Assembly: GCA_902562425.1 (NCBI GenBank)
Contig: CACETF010000012.1
Span: 1-64,000 of the forward strand
Direction of reading: 5' to 3'
DNA length: 64,000 nt
Source of the DNA: Porticoccaceae bacterium
GTDB lineage: Bacteria; Pseudomonadota; Gammaproteobacteria; Pseudomonadales; Porticoccaceae
The translations under genes and the position numbers were made by a program. The notes beneath the pieces are model-generated. The model was not told the origin of the DNA and searched no databases. It saw only the letters and a list, made by a program, of their open reading frames with translations. Position 1 is the stretch's first letter; every line of letters begins with the position of its first letter. Positions 18,901 to 26,712 of the stretch are shown piece after piece.

Positions 18901-19293
18901 TGAAACCGGAACGCCAGCAGAATGTGCGGCAGAGCGAGCGGCCGCCTTGTCCCCAAAAAGTCGCAAATGATGGCTCTCAGGCCCAATGAACGTAATACCT
19001 GCGGCATTACACTGTTCTGCGAAATCTGGCCGCTCAGATAGGAATCCATATCCTGGATGTATAGCATCACAGCCAGTATCCTTTGCAACTTGCAACAAAG
19101 CATCAATGTCAAGATATGACGAAGTACCTACTCCTGAGATCGAAACTGCATCATCTGCCATCTTGACATGCAAACTATTTTTATCATCCTCTGAGAAAAT
19201 TGCCACAGAAGGCACCCCTAAATCGGCACAAGCCCTCGAGATTCGAATAGCAACCTCTCCACGATTAGCAATTAAGATCCCACGAAAACGCAT
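15910..19293 (-). CDS. Single-chain acyl-CoA carboxylase (BC-BCCP-CT)
   Basis: A 1127-residue biotin-dependent carboxylase with all three parts in one chain. Biotin carboxylase occupies about residues 1-450 (ANRGEVAIRI at the start, the ATP-grasp glycine loop SGGGGRGTRLV near 160, FIEANARLQVEHTVTE near 290). The biotinyl domain has EAMKMEH, with the modified lysine near 556. The carboxyltransferase half runs from about 640 to the end (GRGHYKQDR, GGGGRPGEDN, HGRCFAGN, GGPAMIEGGGLG). Size and order match the homohexameric long-chain acyl-CoA carboxylases known from Mycobacterium and Rhodopseudomonas. It is the last gene of the selenoprotein-containing operon, 20 bases after the CoA-transferase. 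The natural acyl-CoA substrate is not predictable from sequence. Confidence 0.93.
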   Translation of the reverse strand: MRFRGILIANRGEVAIRISRACADLGVPSVAIFSEDDKNSLHVKMADDAVSISGVGTSSYLDIDALLQVAKDTGCDAIHPGYGFLSERPDFAEQCNAAGITFIGPESHHLRLFGDKAAARSAAHSAGVPVSKGTFGAVCLEQAEEFFDSANGSVIIKALSGGGGRGTRLVSHKKDLKEAFRACQSEARKAFGISDVYLEKFVEHARHIEVQIIGDKYGNVAHLGDRECSVQRRNQKLVEIAPAPNLPDQLRDEILGSALKFARSQKYSSLGTFEYLLDLDSEENHFVFIEANARLQVEHTVTEEVTGVDLVVSQIEVASGKSLSDLNIIEDKYAPRGFSLQARVNMERILSNGSIAPSSGVIQTYEPPSGPGIRTDGFGYAGYITNTNFDSLIAKVIVHSNTNKLDELAKKAVRALSEFRFEGVKTNIPLLKNIISHQDFMHSGIHTRWVEEKSIELAKDWDGKLRFVNAEETFEETDLPVTMATTYDPLALFSYDKKMAIGKVKTDQNEVLAEADVPNDMIPISAPMQGTIVSVNVQVNQEICAGQVLAVMEAMKMEHELVSDSDGIIYEVRASVGQIIGEGSPVILLEKSEVSIDKESVVEEPDFNIVRQDLQENFDLHAYTLDEHRHSAVEKRRIRGGRMPRENIAHLLDEGSFKEYWPLVVARQHQRHDMETLRTRTPADGVVVGTGTINADDFGDEASAAIIVHYDYTVLAGTQGGRGHYKQDRIFELALRFSLPVVLFSEGGGGRPGEDNIGPWVAYDTPTFTQFSKLSGAVPLVGINHGRCFAGNTVLLACCDVIIATKNSTIGMGGPAMIEGGGLGVYTPEEVGPMSFQVPNGVVDILVEDEIEAVEKAQRYLSYFQGNKSDWTSHEQLILRHIIPENRLRLYDMRKVIEVLADKHSVLEIREKFGIGIITALVRVEGRPIGVIANNPHHLSGAIDSDAADKGARFLKLCDAFDLPVLSLMDCPGLMVGPEVEATGLVRHAARLFNVGANLTVPLFGVVVRKAYGLGIQAMHGGGSMVGFFSVAWPTAEFAAMNIEGAVKLGYRSELAAIEDTEERLRTFDEWVAKEYQAAKAVTSAVGGGVDDVIDPAETRGWIVAGLKRIPVVQKRTSRKYPHMDPW

Positions 19294-19313
19294 AAAATTT
19301 CCTCTTATAAAGA

Positions 19314-21741
19314 CTAAGCCAACCGCGGCTTGGTGCCAATAATCCCATCTCGCTCCAAAGACGAATAATCTGCTGCAGAAAGACCAAGCATCTCTTTAAA
19401 AACGAAATCGTTGTGTTGACCCATAGTGGGCGCAGAATGACGAACTGGTATTGGCGATTCTCCTACACGCCATGGAGGGCTGGGATGAATTTGTGTCCCA
19501 ACAAAAGGTCTTTCTAGGAGCTGCATATAACCTCTGGCTACTAAATGCGGGTCATTCAATAATCCATCGCCGTCGTTCAAAACGGCAGCAGTGACGCCCA
19601 AATCCTGAAGCTCATTCATCAGTAATTTAGCATCTTTGCACTTTGTCCACTCCCCAACACAGGCATTGATTTCATTGTGCAACCCCGAAAATAATTCAGC
19701 TGAATACTTATCATAAAGCTTCCTCAAGGGAGGAACATTGTTAATGACACTCTCTTCAACATCGTTAACAATTTGAATAAGTATCCAATTTTCGTCACCT
19801 TTACAAGGAAAAACACCAAAAACCAGATAATCTGGATGAATATTCCCCGATCGTTTGAGAACAATACCGTCCACACTGTAGTGGAGAATACCAAGAAGTG
19901 AATGTGGCAAAATACACTCTGCGTGACTCAAGTCAACGAACTGACCCTTGCCGGTATGAGATTTGTGGTAAAGAGCTGTCAACAGCGCTGCGGTACCATT
20001 TACCGCGGCAATTGCATCACCAAAGGCCACATGCTGCATTGTAGGAGATTGATGCTTGTCTCCGAGCAGGTGCGGTAATCCTGCAGCCTGTTCCGCGGTC
20101 GAACCATAAGCTCGGAATTTAGCCCAAGGTCCCGTGCTCCCAAATGCGGGTAGGGATACAACCACAAGCTCGGGGTTAATTTCCACTAACTGGTGATATC
20201 CAAGATTTAACTTGGACATCACTCCTCCCGAATAGTTTTCAAGCACGGCATCTGCCTCCTTCAAGAGACGCACCAGAAGTTCGTAGCCAGCCTTCTTTTC
20301 ATACTCGATGGTAACGCCCAGTTTGTTTCGATTAAAGTGGACGAAATTCAAAGCTTTTTCTGCTCCATTATTATCAATCCATTCTTGCGTAGCTTCCCAA
20401 CTTCGGAACCAGTCAAATCTGACGCACCCCTCAACTTTTATGACTGTGGCTCCAAGATCCGCTGCGTTTTTTGTAGCTACTGGGCCTGCCCAACCCATGG
20501 ATAGGTCAATGATTATAATACCCTCGAGAGGTGTTTTTGATATCTCTTCACAATATGGTATTTTGTCTTCATTGCGCTCAGATAAATCCTTGACCTCCCC
20601 ATTTCCATCGGACGGACTAGTCCACATATCATCACTTCCACCCAGCATGGTCACTTGCCCACCCAAATTAGGTGGCGTCTTAAACAAGCGAAAAGGCGTC
20701 GAGGGTGCCCTAAAAGTCTCAGTTCCATCTGATATATCGCAAAAAGCTTGCCTATACTCAAATTGATCGACTGAAAATAATTCATCCATCGTCGGAACTC
20801 TGGCCAGAGGAATACGCATCGCCTGTCCTTTTTGGAATATATCCTCCACGTTATGCTTTGCTAGGCTCTCCAAGATCAGTGGCTCTAAAATATCAATAGC
20901 ATTTAAACGACTAATACTGCTTTGGTATAAGGGCTCGTCTGCAATATCGCCAAGATCCAATAACTTACAAAAAAGCTTTCCACTGACCCGGACTAAGCAC
21001 TGTTACGCCAATCCACCCGTCCTTGCATGGCCATATACCAAGAGGGTAAGTAGGAGAAAATCGATTTATCCCTAAGCGTAACGGGGTTGACTCACCGTTA
21101 TAACTTCCCAAAGCTCCCATGTCGGTGAGGTATAAATTCGCTTCAAAAATACTGGCATCTAGTTTAAAACGAGGTGCACTACGATCTGTTCTACCCTCAG
21201 ATAACCTGTGCGTTAAAAAACCTACACATCCATTAAACGCGCTCAATCCGCCTAATATTTGCGCTTGATATCCTTTTGGTATTAACGGTGGTCCCTCAGG
21301 CTCACCTATGCCTATCATAAGACCCGTGAGCGCATGAATCACAGCATCTGAACCATTGAATTTAGTATATGGGCCAGTCAAACCGAACCAACTTATTGCA
21401 CACATATTAGTGTCAAAATCTTCTATGGATAGTTCACTGGGAAGCTGATGGGGATCCATCAAAACTAAGTCAGCCATTAGTACTGATGCATGTTTATGAG
21501 GACAAGAGGTGACTACGCTCTCTTTATTTACATTAAGGTATCCATGGAGAGCGCTGGACCCATTTTTTAATAATGGCGCCACATTTCTAGTCGGAAATCC
21601 ATCTGGTGGCTCTACATTTACAACCCTTGCGCCATAGTCAGAAAACAATTTTCCCGTGTATGCCGTAGCAACGGTACCACTAACATCAGCAATCAATAAG
21701 CCATCGAAAGGCCTGACTATTTTTTCCAAGTTCTTTTCCAT
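19314..21741 (-). CDS. Two-lobed family III (CaiB/BaiF) CoA-transferase, interrupted by a one-base frameshift
   Basis: Two adjacent frames (21741-20965, 258 residues; 20960-19314, 548 residues) together make one tandem CaiB/BaiF protein. Each half starts with the family fold: LIADVSGTVATAYTGKLFSDYGA and LEGIIIIDLSMGWAGP. The second half has the likely catalytic Asp in FVDLSHAE. At about 20969-20975 a run of six T (minus strand GCTTTTTTGTAAG) causes the stop. With five T the frame reads AFCKLLDLGDIAD and continues smoothly. This suggests a recent single-base insertion, an assembly error, or (less likely) programmed +1 shifting. The enzyme would move CoA between carboxylic acids. It lies 19 bases after the SDR and 20 before the carboxylase. 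Confidence 0.85.
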
Positions 21742-21760
21742 AATGTCCGTGGCTTCTCCA

Positions 21761-22549
21761 TTAAATAGTGATCGTCTGACCTGTCATACCATCAGATTCA
21801 GAGCTCGCTAAAAAGACGGCAATGTGCGCTATCTCAGACGGCTGCAGCATCCTTCCCATGGGATTTTGACTTTCTACTGATGTCCAAAATTCCTCAGAAC
21901 TCCCACCGGTACTTACCACTTTTTTTTCAAAATTTCGGATGATATCTGTTTCTACAATACCCGGACACACTGCATTAACCTGAATGTTTTTTTTTGCTGT
22001 TTCCAATGCGATACACTTTGTTAGGCCAATCATGGCATGTTTTGAAGTATTGTATGCTGACGAATTCACACTACCCTTAAGTCCTGCCACCGATGAAATA
22101 TTGACAATCTTTCCCCGGCCTAATCGAATCATATGGCAGACTGCTAACTGACTCAGACGAAACACGGAGGACACATTAATACGCATTACTCGATTAAAAT
22201 CTTCCATGGTATGTTCTGTAAAGGGTTTGCCAACATGAATACCTGCATTATTTACTAGGATATCTAATTCCGGCTCTGCGCCTACCGCAAATGAAAATAG
22301 GCTAACAATTTCCTTATCTGACGCTAGATCAGCTGCAAAGGTTTTTACCCCGACACCATAACGCTTTAACCTATCTTCAACTTTCGGTAGCCCATTCACT
22401 GACGAAGCTGTCAACACCAAATCTGCTCCATGGCGAGCATATTCCTCGGCTATAGCTAACCCTATACCCCTTGTGGCTCCTGTGATAAGAGCTTTGCGTC
22501 CTCTAAGTCGATGCGTCTGCCCCTTAAAATTCTCAACAATCACAACCAT
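21761..22549 (-). CDS. Short-chain dehydrogenase/reductase
   Basis: A 262-residue classical SDR. The cofactor motif TGATRGIG is near residues 20-27, NNAG near 97, and the catalytic set is Ser in NISSVAGLKG (near 150) with Y-N-T-S-K (near 167). It contains ILVNNAGIHVG and the C-terminal GMTGQTITI typical of FabG-like enzymes. It overlaps the upstream GST-like gene by 10 bases and precedes the CoA-transferase, an arrangement like IsoI-IsoH-IsoG of isoprene metabolism, where the SDR oxidises a glutathione-conjugated alcohol to the acid. The actual substrate is unknown. Confidence 0.88.
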   Translation of the reverse strand: MVVIVENFKGQTHRLRGRKALITGATRGIGLAIAEEYARHGADLVLTASSVNGLPKVEDRLKRYGVGVKTFAADLASDKEIVSLFSFAVGAEPELDILVNNAGIHVGKPFTEHTMEDFNRVMRINVSSVFRLSQLAVCHMIRLGRGKIVNISSVAGLKGSVNSSAYNTSKHAMIGLTKCIALETAKKNIQVNAVCPGIVETDIIRNFEKKVVSTGGSSEEFWTSVESQNPMGRMLQPSEIAHIAVFLASSESDGMTGQTITI

Positions 22550-23658
22550 ACTTCCAAGTTATTTGCACGACCAATATTTCTTGATAATTTAAAATCTAAA
22601 ATCTCCTCCATATCGCAATCTATCAGCAGTTTTCTTATCGAAAGTTTTGACTCATCGGTGAGCGAATCAAATTCATCTTGTAATCGTTTTAACACATAAA
22701 AGCGAAACGGTTGTGCCTCTGCGGATACATTAACTCCCCTTACTTCAAAGGTGGCCATTCCGACGCCTCTGGGTACCTGCGTCCCCGGAGGGATATCATC
22801 ATTTTCTGCAAGCCAAGTGTTTATGCAATCACATGCACTACGAGTTTCGGGGACAAAATCGACGGCAAAATGTTTAAGCACATTCACCAATGACTCGGGA
22901 ATCAAATCATTTGCAAGATAATCCTCGCTCCTGTCGACGAACTCTCCAATATCCGGTTCTGGCCTGTTCATTCTCTCAACCCACCTAAAAACGCGCACGG
23001 CATGCTTATGCATCAAAGCAAGAGGCTTCGGATCTCGTCCCAAATGCCCATAGAGAGGGCAAATCATGCCAAAATCACCTATGCAGGGTCTGCCACCCAG
23101 GAAATATGGGTAATTCGAAAAATGCGTATTGAGTCTCTTTAACATCTCTAAGTGAAGATTTTCTATCAACTCATGAGTTTCTGGGACTACTCCCCATGCT
23201 GGTAAGACAAACTCCTTAATCTCTGACATGCGCTCTAAAGCCATTTGCTCACGATTCTGTCCCTCAAAAATCATTGAGAAATGAAATGGCAAAAATTGTC
23301 CATGCTCTTCACCGAAGTTAAATCGATAGTGCATACAAGGTCTGTTCAACCCTTCACTTCCGATTACTTGGAGTAAAAGGCTAATCATGCGCTGTGCAGG
23401 AGTAAAAGGAGAAAAAACATGTCCGTTTAATTTCTCAAAGTGATCGACAATGGCAACTCCGTCGCGGATAACGCGGCCATCGGGAAATTCAATTGTTGGG
23501 ATACCCCGACGTCCGCCGGCCTTTGGCAATACACTTTCATAGAAATGCGCAGACGCGTGAGGCTCCTCACGGTAATCAATTCCAGACTTGATGAGGTAAC
23601 TTCTTGCCCTGCCCGTCCACAACGAGAAAGGAACACCGTAAAGGGTTATCGGTTCCAT
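22540..23658 (-). CDS. Glutathione S-transferase-like protein with C-terminal extension
   Basis: A 372-residue protein. Residues 1-85 form a thioredoxin-like GST N-domain (ITLYGVPFSLWTGRARSYL, then GIPTIEFPDGRVIRDGVAIVDHFE with the cis-Pro). Residues of about 100-260 are the helical GST C-domain (FLGGRPCIGDFGMICPLYGHL). About 110 further residues have no recognised domain. The much longer chain sets it apart from ordinary GSTs of about 210 residues. A related long GST lies at 31342-32382. It overlaps the SDR gene by 10 bases. A role in conjugating or de-conjugating glutathione on the operon's substrate is inferred. Confidence 0.8.
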   Translation of the reverse strand: MEPITLYGVPFSLWTGRARSYLIKSGIDYREEPHASAHFYESVLPKAGGRRGIPTIEFPDGRVIRDGVAIVDHFEKLNGHVFSPFTPAQRMISLLLQVIGSEGLNRPCMHYRFNFGEEHGQFLPFHFSMIFEGQNREQMALERMSEIKEFVLPAWGVVPETHELIENLHLEMLKRLNTHFSNYPYFLGGRPCIGDFGMICPLYGHLGRDPKPLALMHKHAVRVFRWVERMNRPEPDIGEFVDRSEDYLANDLIPESLVNVLKHFAVDFVPETRSACDCINTWLAENDDIPPGTQVPRGVGMATFEVRGVNVSAEAQPFRFYVLKRLQDEFDSLTDESKLSIRKLLIDCDMEEILDFKLSRNIGRANNLEVWL

Positions 23659-23716
23659 AATTTAATTCCAAAAAATCACAAAACGCATGGCAATTCGGTC
23701 TGGTAGCTTTTTAAGC

Positions 23717-24790
23717 TCAGGATTTACTGAGTCCAGGAATCTCACAGAAAAAGTTTTCCTCTATTTTTACGCTGACAGCCCGATTCTGATGGCCGGCTCC
23801 ACCCCAATTAGGCATCACCATAGAGTAAAGTCCAACACCACCAGATACCATTACCAATATATCCTCTGGTTTCTCGAAAGCGCAATAAGTATCTCCATCA
23901 AATCGCGACCCAAATTCGTTCCCATAATAGTCATGATCAGCAGTAGGAAAGTGAGTTAATTCCCAAAGTTTGAGCGCGATCTTTTCACGCGAATAGCTTG
24001 ATCTTGACAAAACATTTGCATGCTTGGGTCCCAGCACTACAAGGGCAACGCCACTGCAAAATATAGCGTTATTCGTGGCTATATTCGCAAGCCCAACTGA
24101 TAAGACATATAGAAGTTTCTCTGCATCTTCCGGATCATCCGCATTATCCGCATAAAGAACTGAATGAGGCGCCTCACAGCCTAATAATGTGACCACACTA
24201 TCGGACGCCTCAAAACCCAAGCTGGTATGAAGGGGGGGGAACGGAGAGGCTTCCTCTGCCTCCGAAAGGCAATATGTAAACTTACCCGGGTGTCCCAGTA
24301 ACGCCATATCGGATATCCCTGGCCGCCCGCCACCTATATTAATCATACACAGACGAAGCGCCCTTCCGATACTCGCGTTCGCTCGATGACCAGGACCGAG
24401 CGCGCCGTAGCTTGAAGATATTGGCCCACAAGTCTTGCGAGCGGGTCCATTCACGATAATTAATGGCGCGGTGCAGTGCGTTGTTGCCTGAAGCTCCGCC
24501 AGATCGAATTCTGGCCTCGCAGCAGCCTTTACAGCGGCAATCACCACCGGCATATAATCTGGAAGACACCCTGCCATCACGGCAGCTGTGGCTACTTTTT
24601 CAACTGACGCAACACCGCCTGCAGGACCCAACTCACCGAGGACCAGCTCGGAGTCAAGGCCACTTGCCAGTACCATCCGCGCAACTCGTTCACGCGTGGG
24701 AATAACGACAGGTAAACCATCGGTGCACTGCAATTCATGCAGCAATTCCAATGCGGATTCTTCGTTTTCTGCCTTTAAAACCTCATTCAT
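23717..24790 (-). CDS. Unrecognised partner protein of the UGSC selenoprotein
   Basis: A 357-residue soluble protein that I cannot assign to a named family. It starts inside the last codons of the UGSC selenoprotein gene (8-base overlap), so the two are almost certainly translated together. Conserved-looking, glycine-rich segments include LGELGPAGGVASVEKVATAAVM (about 51-72, key residues the GPAGG and EK) and NGPARKTCGPISSSYG (about 114-129, with Cys121). GPGHRANASIGRALRL and INIGGGRPGISDM follow. Several cysteines (22, 75, 106, 121, 148, 174) could act as resolving thiols for the selenocysteine. No signal peptide or membrane span. An 8-G run lies within it but does not break the frame. Confidence 0.6.
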   Translation of the reverse strand: MNEVLKAENEESALELLHELQCTDGLPVVIPTRERVARMVLASGLDSELVLGELGPAGGVASVEKVATAAVMAGCLPDYMPVVIAAVKAAARPEFDLAELQATTHCTAPLIIVNGPARKTCGPISSSYGALGPGHRANASIGRALRLCMINIGGGRPGISDMALLGHPGKFTYCLSEAEEASPFPPLHTSLGFEASDSVVTLLGCEAPHSVLYADNADDPEDAEKLLYVLSVGLANIATNNAIFCSGVALVVLGPKHANVLSRSSYSREKIALKLWELTHFPTADHDYYGNEFGSRFDGDTYCAFEKPEDILVMVSGGVGLYSMVMPNWGGAGHQNRAVSVKIEENFFCEIPGLSKS

Positions 24791-25319
24791 GTGAAAAGCG
24801 ATCCAAAATCTTATCTACGATGCTATATGCTATGGACTCTATTCGATCCTCACCAGTACCAGCCACAGGATGCGGTAGTTGCAACCTCGGTAGGTCGGGC
24901 ATTCCAATGGATTCAGCCATAAACTGACCTTGCTCCCAAAAGTCATCGGTAATGAGAGCAACAATGGGAAGTCCATGTTTGGCTATGCAATATCCGTCAC
25001 GCACGGTGCCGGTAGTACAACTGCCTCAATGACCATACGCCGTAATAACGACATTGCAATCGGTTACAATAGCCTGCAACATATTTTCTGGCACCGTAAT
25101 GCCAGGGTTACCCTTGTTCCAAATTCTCGTGCTAATTTGTGGTAAGCGTTTTTGGATAACCAATCCCATTTTACGTAGAAATAACTCGGAATCTGGGAAC
25201 CCGTTCGCCAAAAGACCAACAGTGATGCCTGCTCCACCCTTTTTTTGAATATCTAATGAATTGCAATAAGGCTCAATTACTCGCTTCACAAGACCCCGAG
25301 GATCAACAAATGTCAGCAT
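24783..25319 (-). CDS. UGSC-family selenoprotein (in-frame UGA read as selenocysteine)
   Basis: The frame begins with ATG at 25319 and meets TGA at 25026-25028, then stays open in the same frame to the TAG/TGA region at 24783. Read through, it is 178 residues with Sec98 in YGH-U-GSCTTGTVRDGYC. The U-G-S-C motif is the hallmark of the UGSC family, reported as a selenoprotein family in marine metagenomes, with Sec and Cys forming a likely redox pair. A second cysteine (DGYC) lies 11 residues further. A SECIS-like hairpin starts 13 bases after the UGA, and selA-selB-selC are encoded 10 kb downstream on the same strand. Conventional gene callers would report two short proteins instead. The catalysed reaction is unknown. 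Confidence 0.9.
24994..25012 (-). promoter_or_regulatory. Candidate bacterial SECIS hairpin
   Basis: On the mRNA the segment CCGGCACCGUGCGUGACGG lies 14-32 bases after the UGA. It folds as CCG/CGG, a G-A mismatch, CAC/GUG and a five-base loop CGUGC containing G and U. Bacterial SECIS elements bound by SelB sit at this distance with a small apical loop, so position and shape fit. Stability was judged by eye only. Confidence 0.65.
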
Positions 25320-25450
25320 TGTGTAATACCTCTCTCCTTTAAAAAAATATCTTCCTTTGATAAGTATAGCTTACTACATCTATATATCTAGTCTTATTAA
25401 CTGCTTTAAACTCATCTTGAGTAAATTTGAACCAAGCGCAACCGAATCAG

Positions 25451-26674
25451 TCAGAGGCCCTTAATGAAAGATGCAAGAGATGCAAGAGACTCCCTAACCA
25501 TTTCGGGAACAGCATCGGGCATCGCAATTTCTGGAACATGATGTGCACCATTAACAACCCGTGAACTTGCACTAACACCTGCCGTCTGCAATCGCTGAGC
25601 AAAAACCACACCATCATCACGTATCAGGTCGAGTTCATAATTTAAAATGACATGTGGTGGAAGCCCTTTTAAAACAGACTTTCCTGCACAAAAAGGCCAT
25701 GCTCTCGGATCATTTTTAAACCTCGAGGTCGGGTCATACACTTTCGTCATCGCCCGGTACATCGGCATGGTACCCTGATAACCCATATTTTCTCGCCAAG
25801 AACTGAGCGTCGGAACATCTGCATCATAGACACCCGACACCATCGGAGCCATCGCGAAAACACCATCGATATTATCGACCCATCCCTCTAATTTGGCTTT
25901 GATACCAAGGGCTATAGCCAAATTACCACCACCAGATTCGCCGGCCACCGTCAAGGAGGAAACTCCCAATCTGGATTTATTTTCAAATACCCAGCGCACG
26001 GCAGATGCACAATCATTTAGCCCATGAGGAAAGGGGTGGTGTCCTGGACTTAAGGCCTCACTACGAAATTCGACACCAATTACAAGCAGCCCCATCTTTG
26101 CTAGTTCCGTTCGCCATAGAACAGTTTCCGGAGTCTCTGCCGAAGAAAATGTCATACCCCCACCGTGGATATGAACTACGCAAGGTATTACTGTATCAAT
26201 AATTTTGGGACGCTCGACAAAAAGGAGAATATCATTTCCCTCATCTCCCTTAATAATCTCTGTGCTAGCGACGACATCCGGATTGTCTTGTCGGATGGAG
26301 GAAACTTCCACGTCGCTATTTAAAATAACGTCATGCATGTACTCCACAAACTTAACACAATCATCATAAGAGGAATCCATTGTAAGAGTTGGCGGAAAGA
26401 CTCCCGGCTTTGCTCCGGAGCTTGCCATTAAGGCGCTGCGTATTGCAGGATGTAATCTCGGGTCCTGAAGTAAAGTTAATTCAGGGTCCCCGAGTTTACC
26501 AGGAAGTTTTAATGGAGAGCCGGACGTACAAATAGAATAATAATCGTTATTTTGCTTAGTCTCAGCAGCTCTTACAAAGCGAGGTAAAAAAATTGCTGCT
26601 AAAAACGCATTGAATCCAGCAGCCTTGAGGAATGCGCGGCGCCCCAAAACGGAGCGCCTAATTTTAGCAAACAC
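25451..26674 (-). CDS. Tat-exported alpha/beta hydrolase (HSL-like esterase)
   Basis: A 407-residue alpha/beta hydrolase. The N-terminus has a twin-arginine signal, GRRAFLKAAGF followed by a hydrophobic stretch and an AA site near residue 37, so it should be exported folded. Active-site features are HIHGGGMTF (oxyanion HGGG, hormone-sensitive lipase group), GESGGGNLA (nucleophile Ser), a likely acid in LDLIRDDG and His in NGAHHVPE. It would hydrolyse an ester or lactone in the periplasm. It lies between the TonB receptor (38 bases upstream) and the selenoprotein gene (131 bases downstream), suggesting that it processes the imported substrate. Confidence 0.88.
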   Translation of the reverse strand: MFAKIRRSVLGRRAFLKAAGFNAFLAAIFLPRFVRAAETKQNNDYYSICTSGSPLKLPGKLGDPELTLLQDPRLHPAIRSALMASSGAKPGVFPPTLTMDSSYDDCVKFVEYMHDVILNSDVEVSSIRQDNPDVVASTEIIKGDEGNDILLFVERPKIIDTVIPCVVHIHGGGMTFSSAETPETVLWRTELAKMGLLVIGVEFRSEALSPGHHPFPHGLNDCASAVRWVFENKSRLGVSSLTVAGESGGGNLAIALGIKAKLEGWVDNIDGVFAMAPMVSGVYDADVPTLSSWRENMGYQGTMPMYRAMTKVYDPTSRFKNDPRAWPFCAGKSVLKGLPPHVILNYELDLIRDDGVVFAQRLQTAGVSASSRVVNGAHHVPEIAMPDAVPEMVRESLASLASFIKGL

Positions 26675-26712
26675 CTTGATAATTCCTCTATTTTAGACTA
26701 CCGAGGAACCGT

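Noticed and set aside
20965-20980. Programmed +1 frameshift in the CoA-transferase
   Set aside because: No recognised +1 shift signal of the CTT-TGA type is present; a one-base indel in a T-run explains it more simply.
24229-24240. Long G run in the selenoprotein partner gene as a frameshift site
   Set aside because: The frame is continuous through the run and the translation stays protein-like on both sides.
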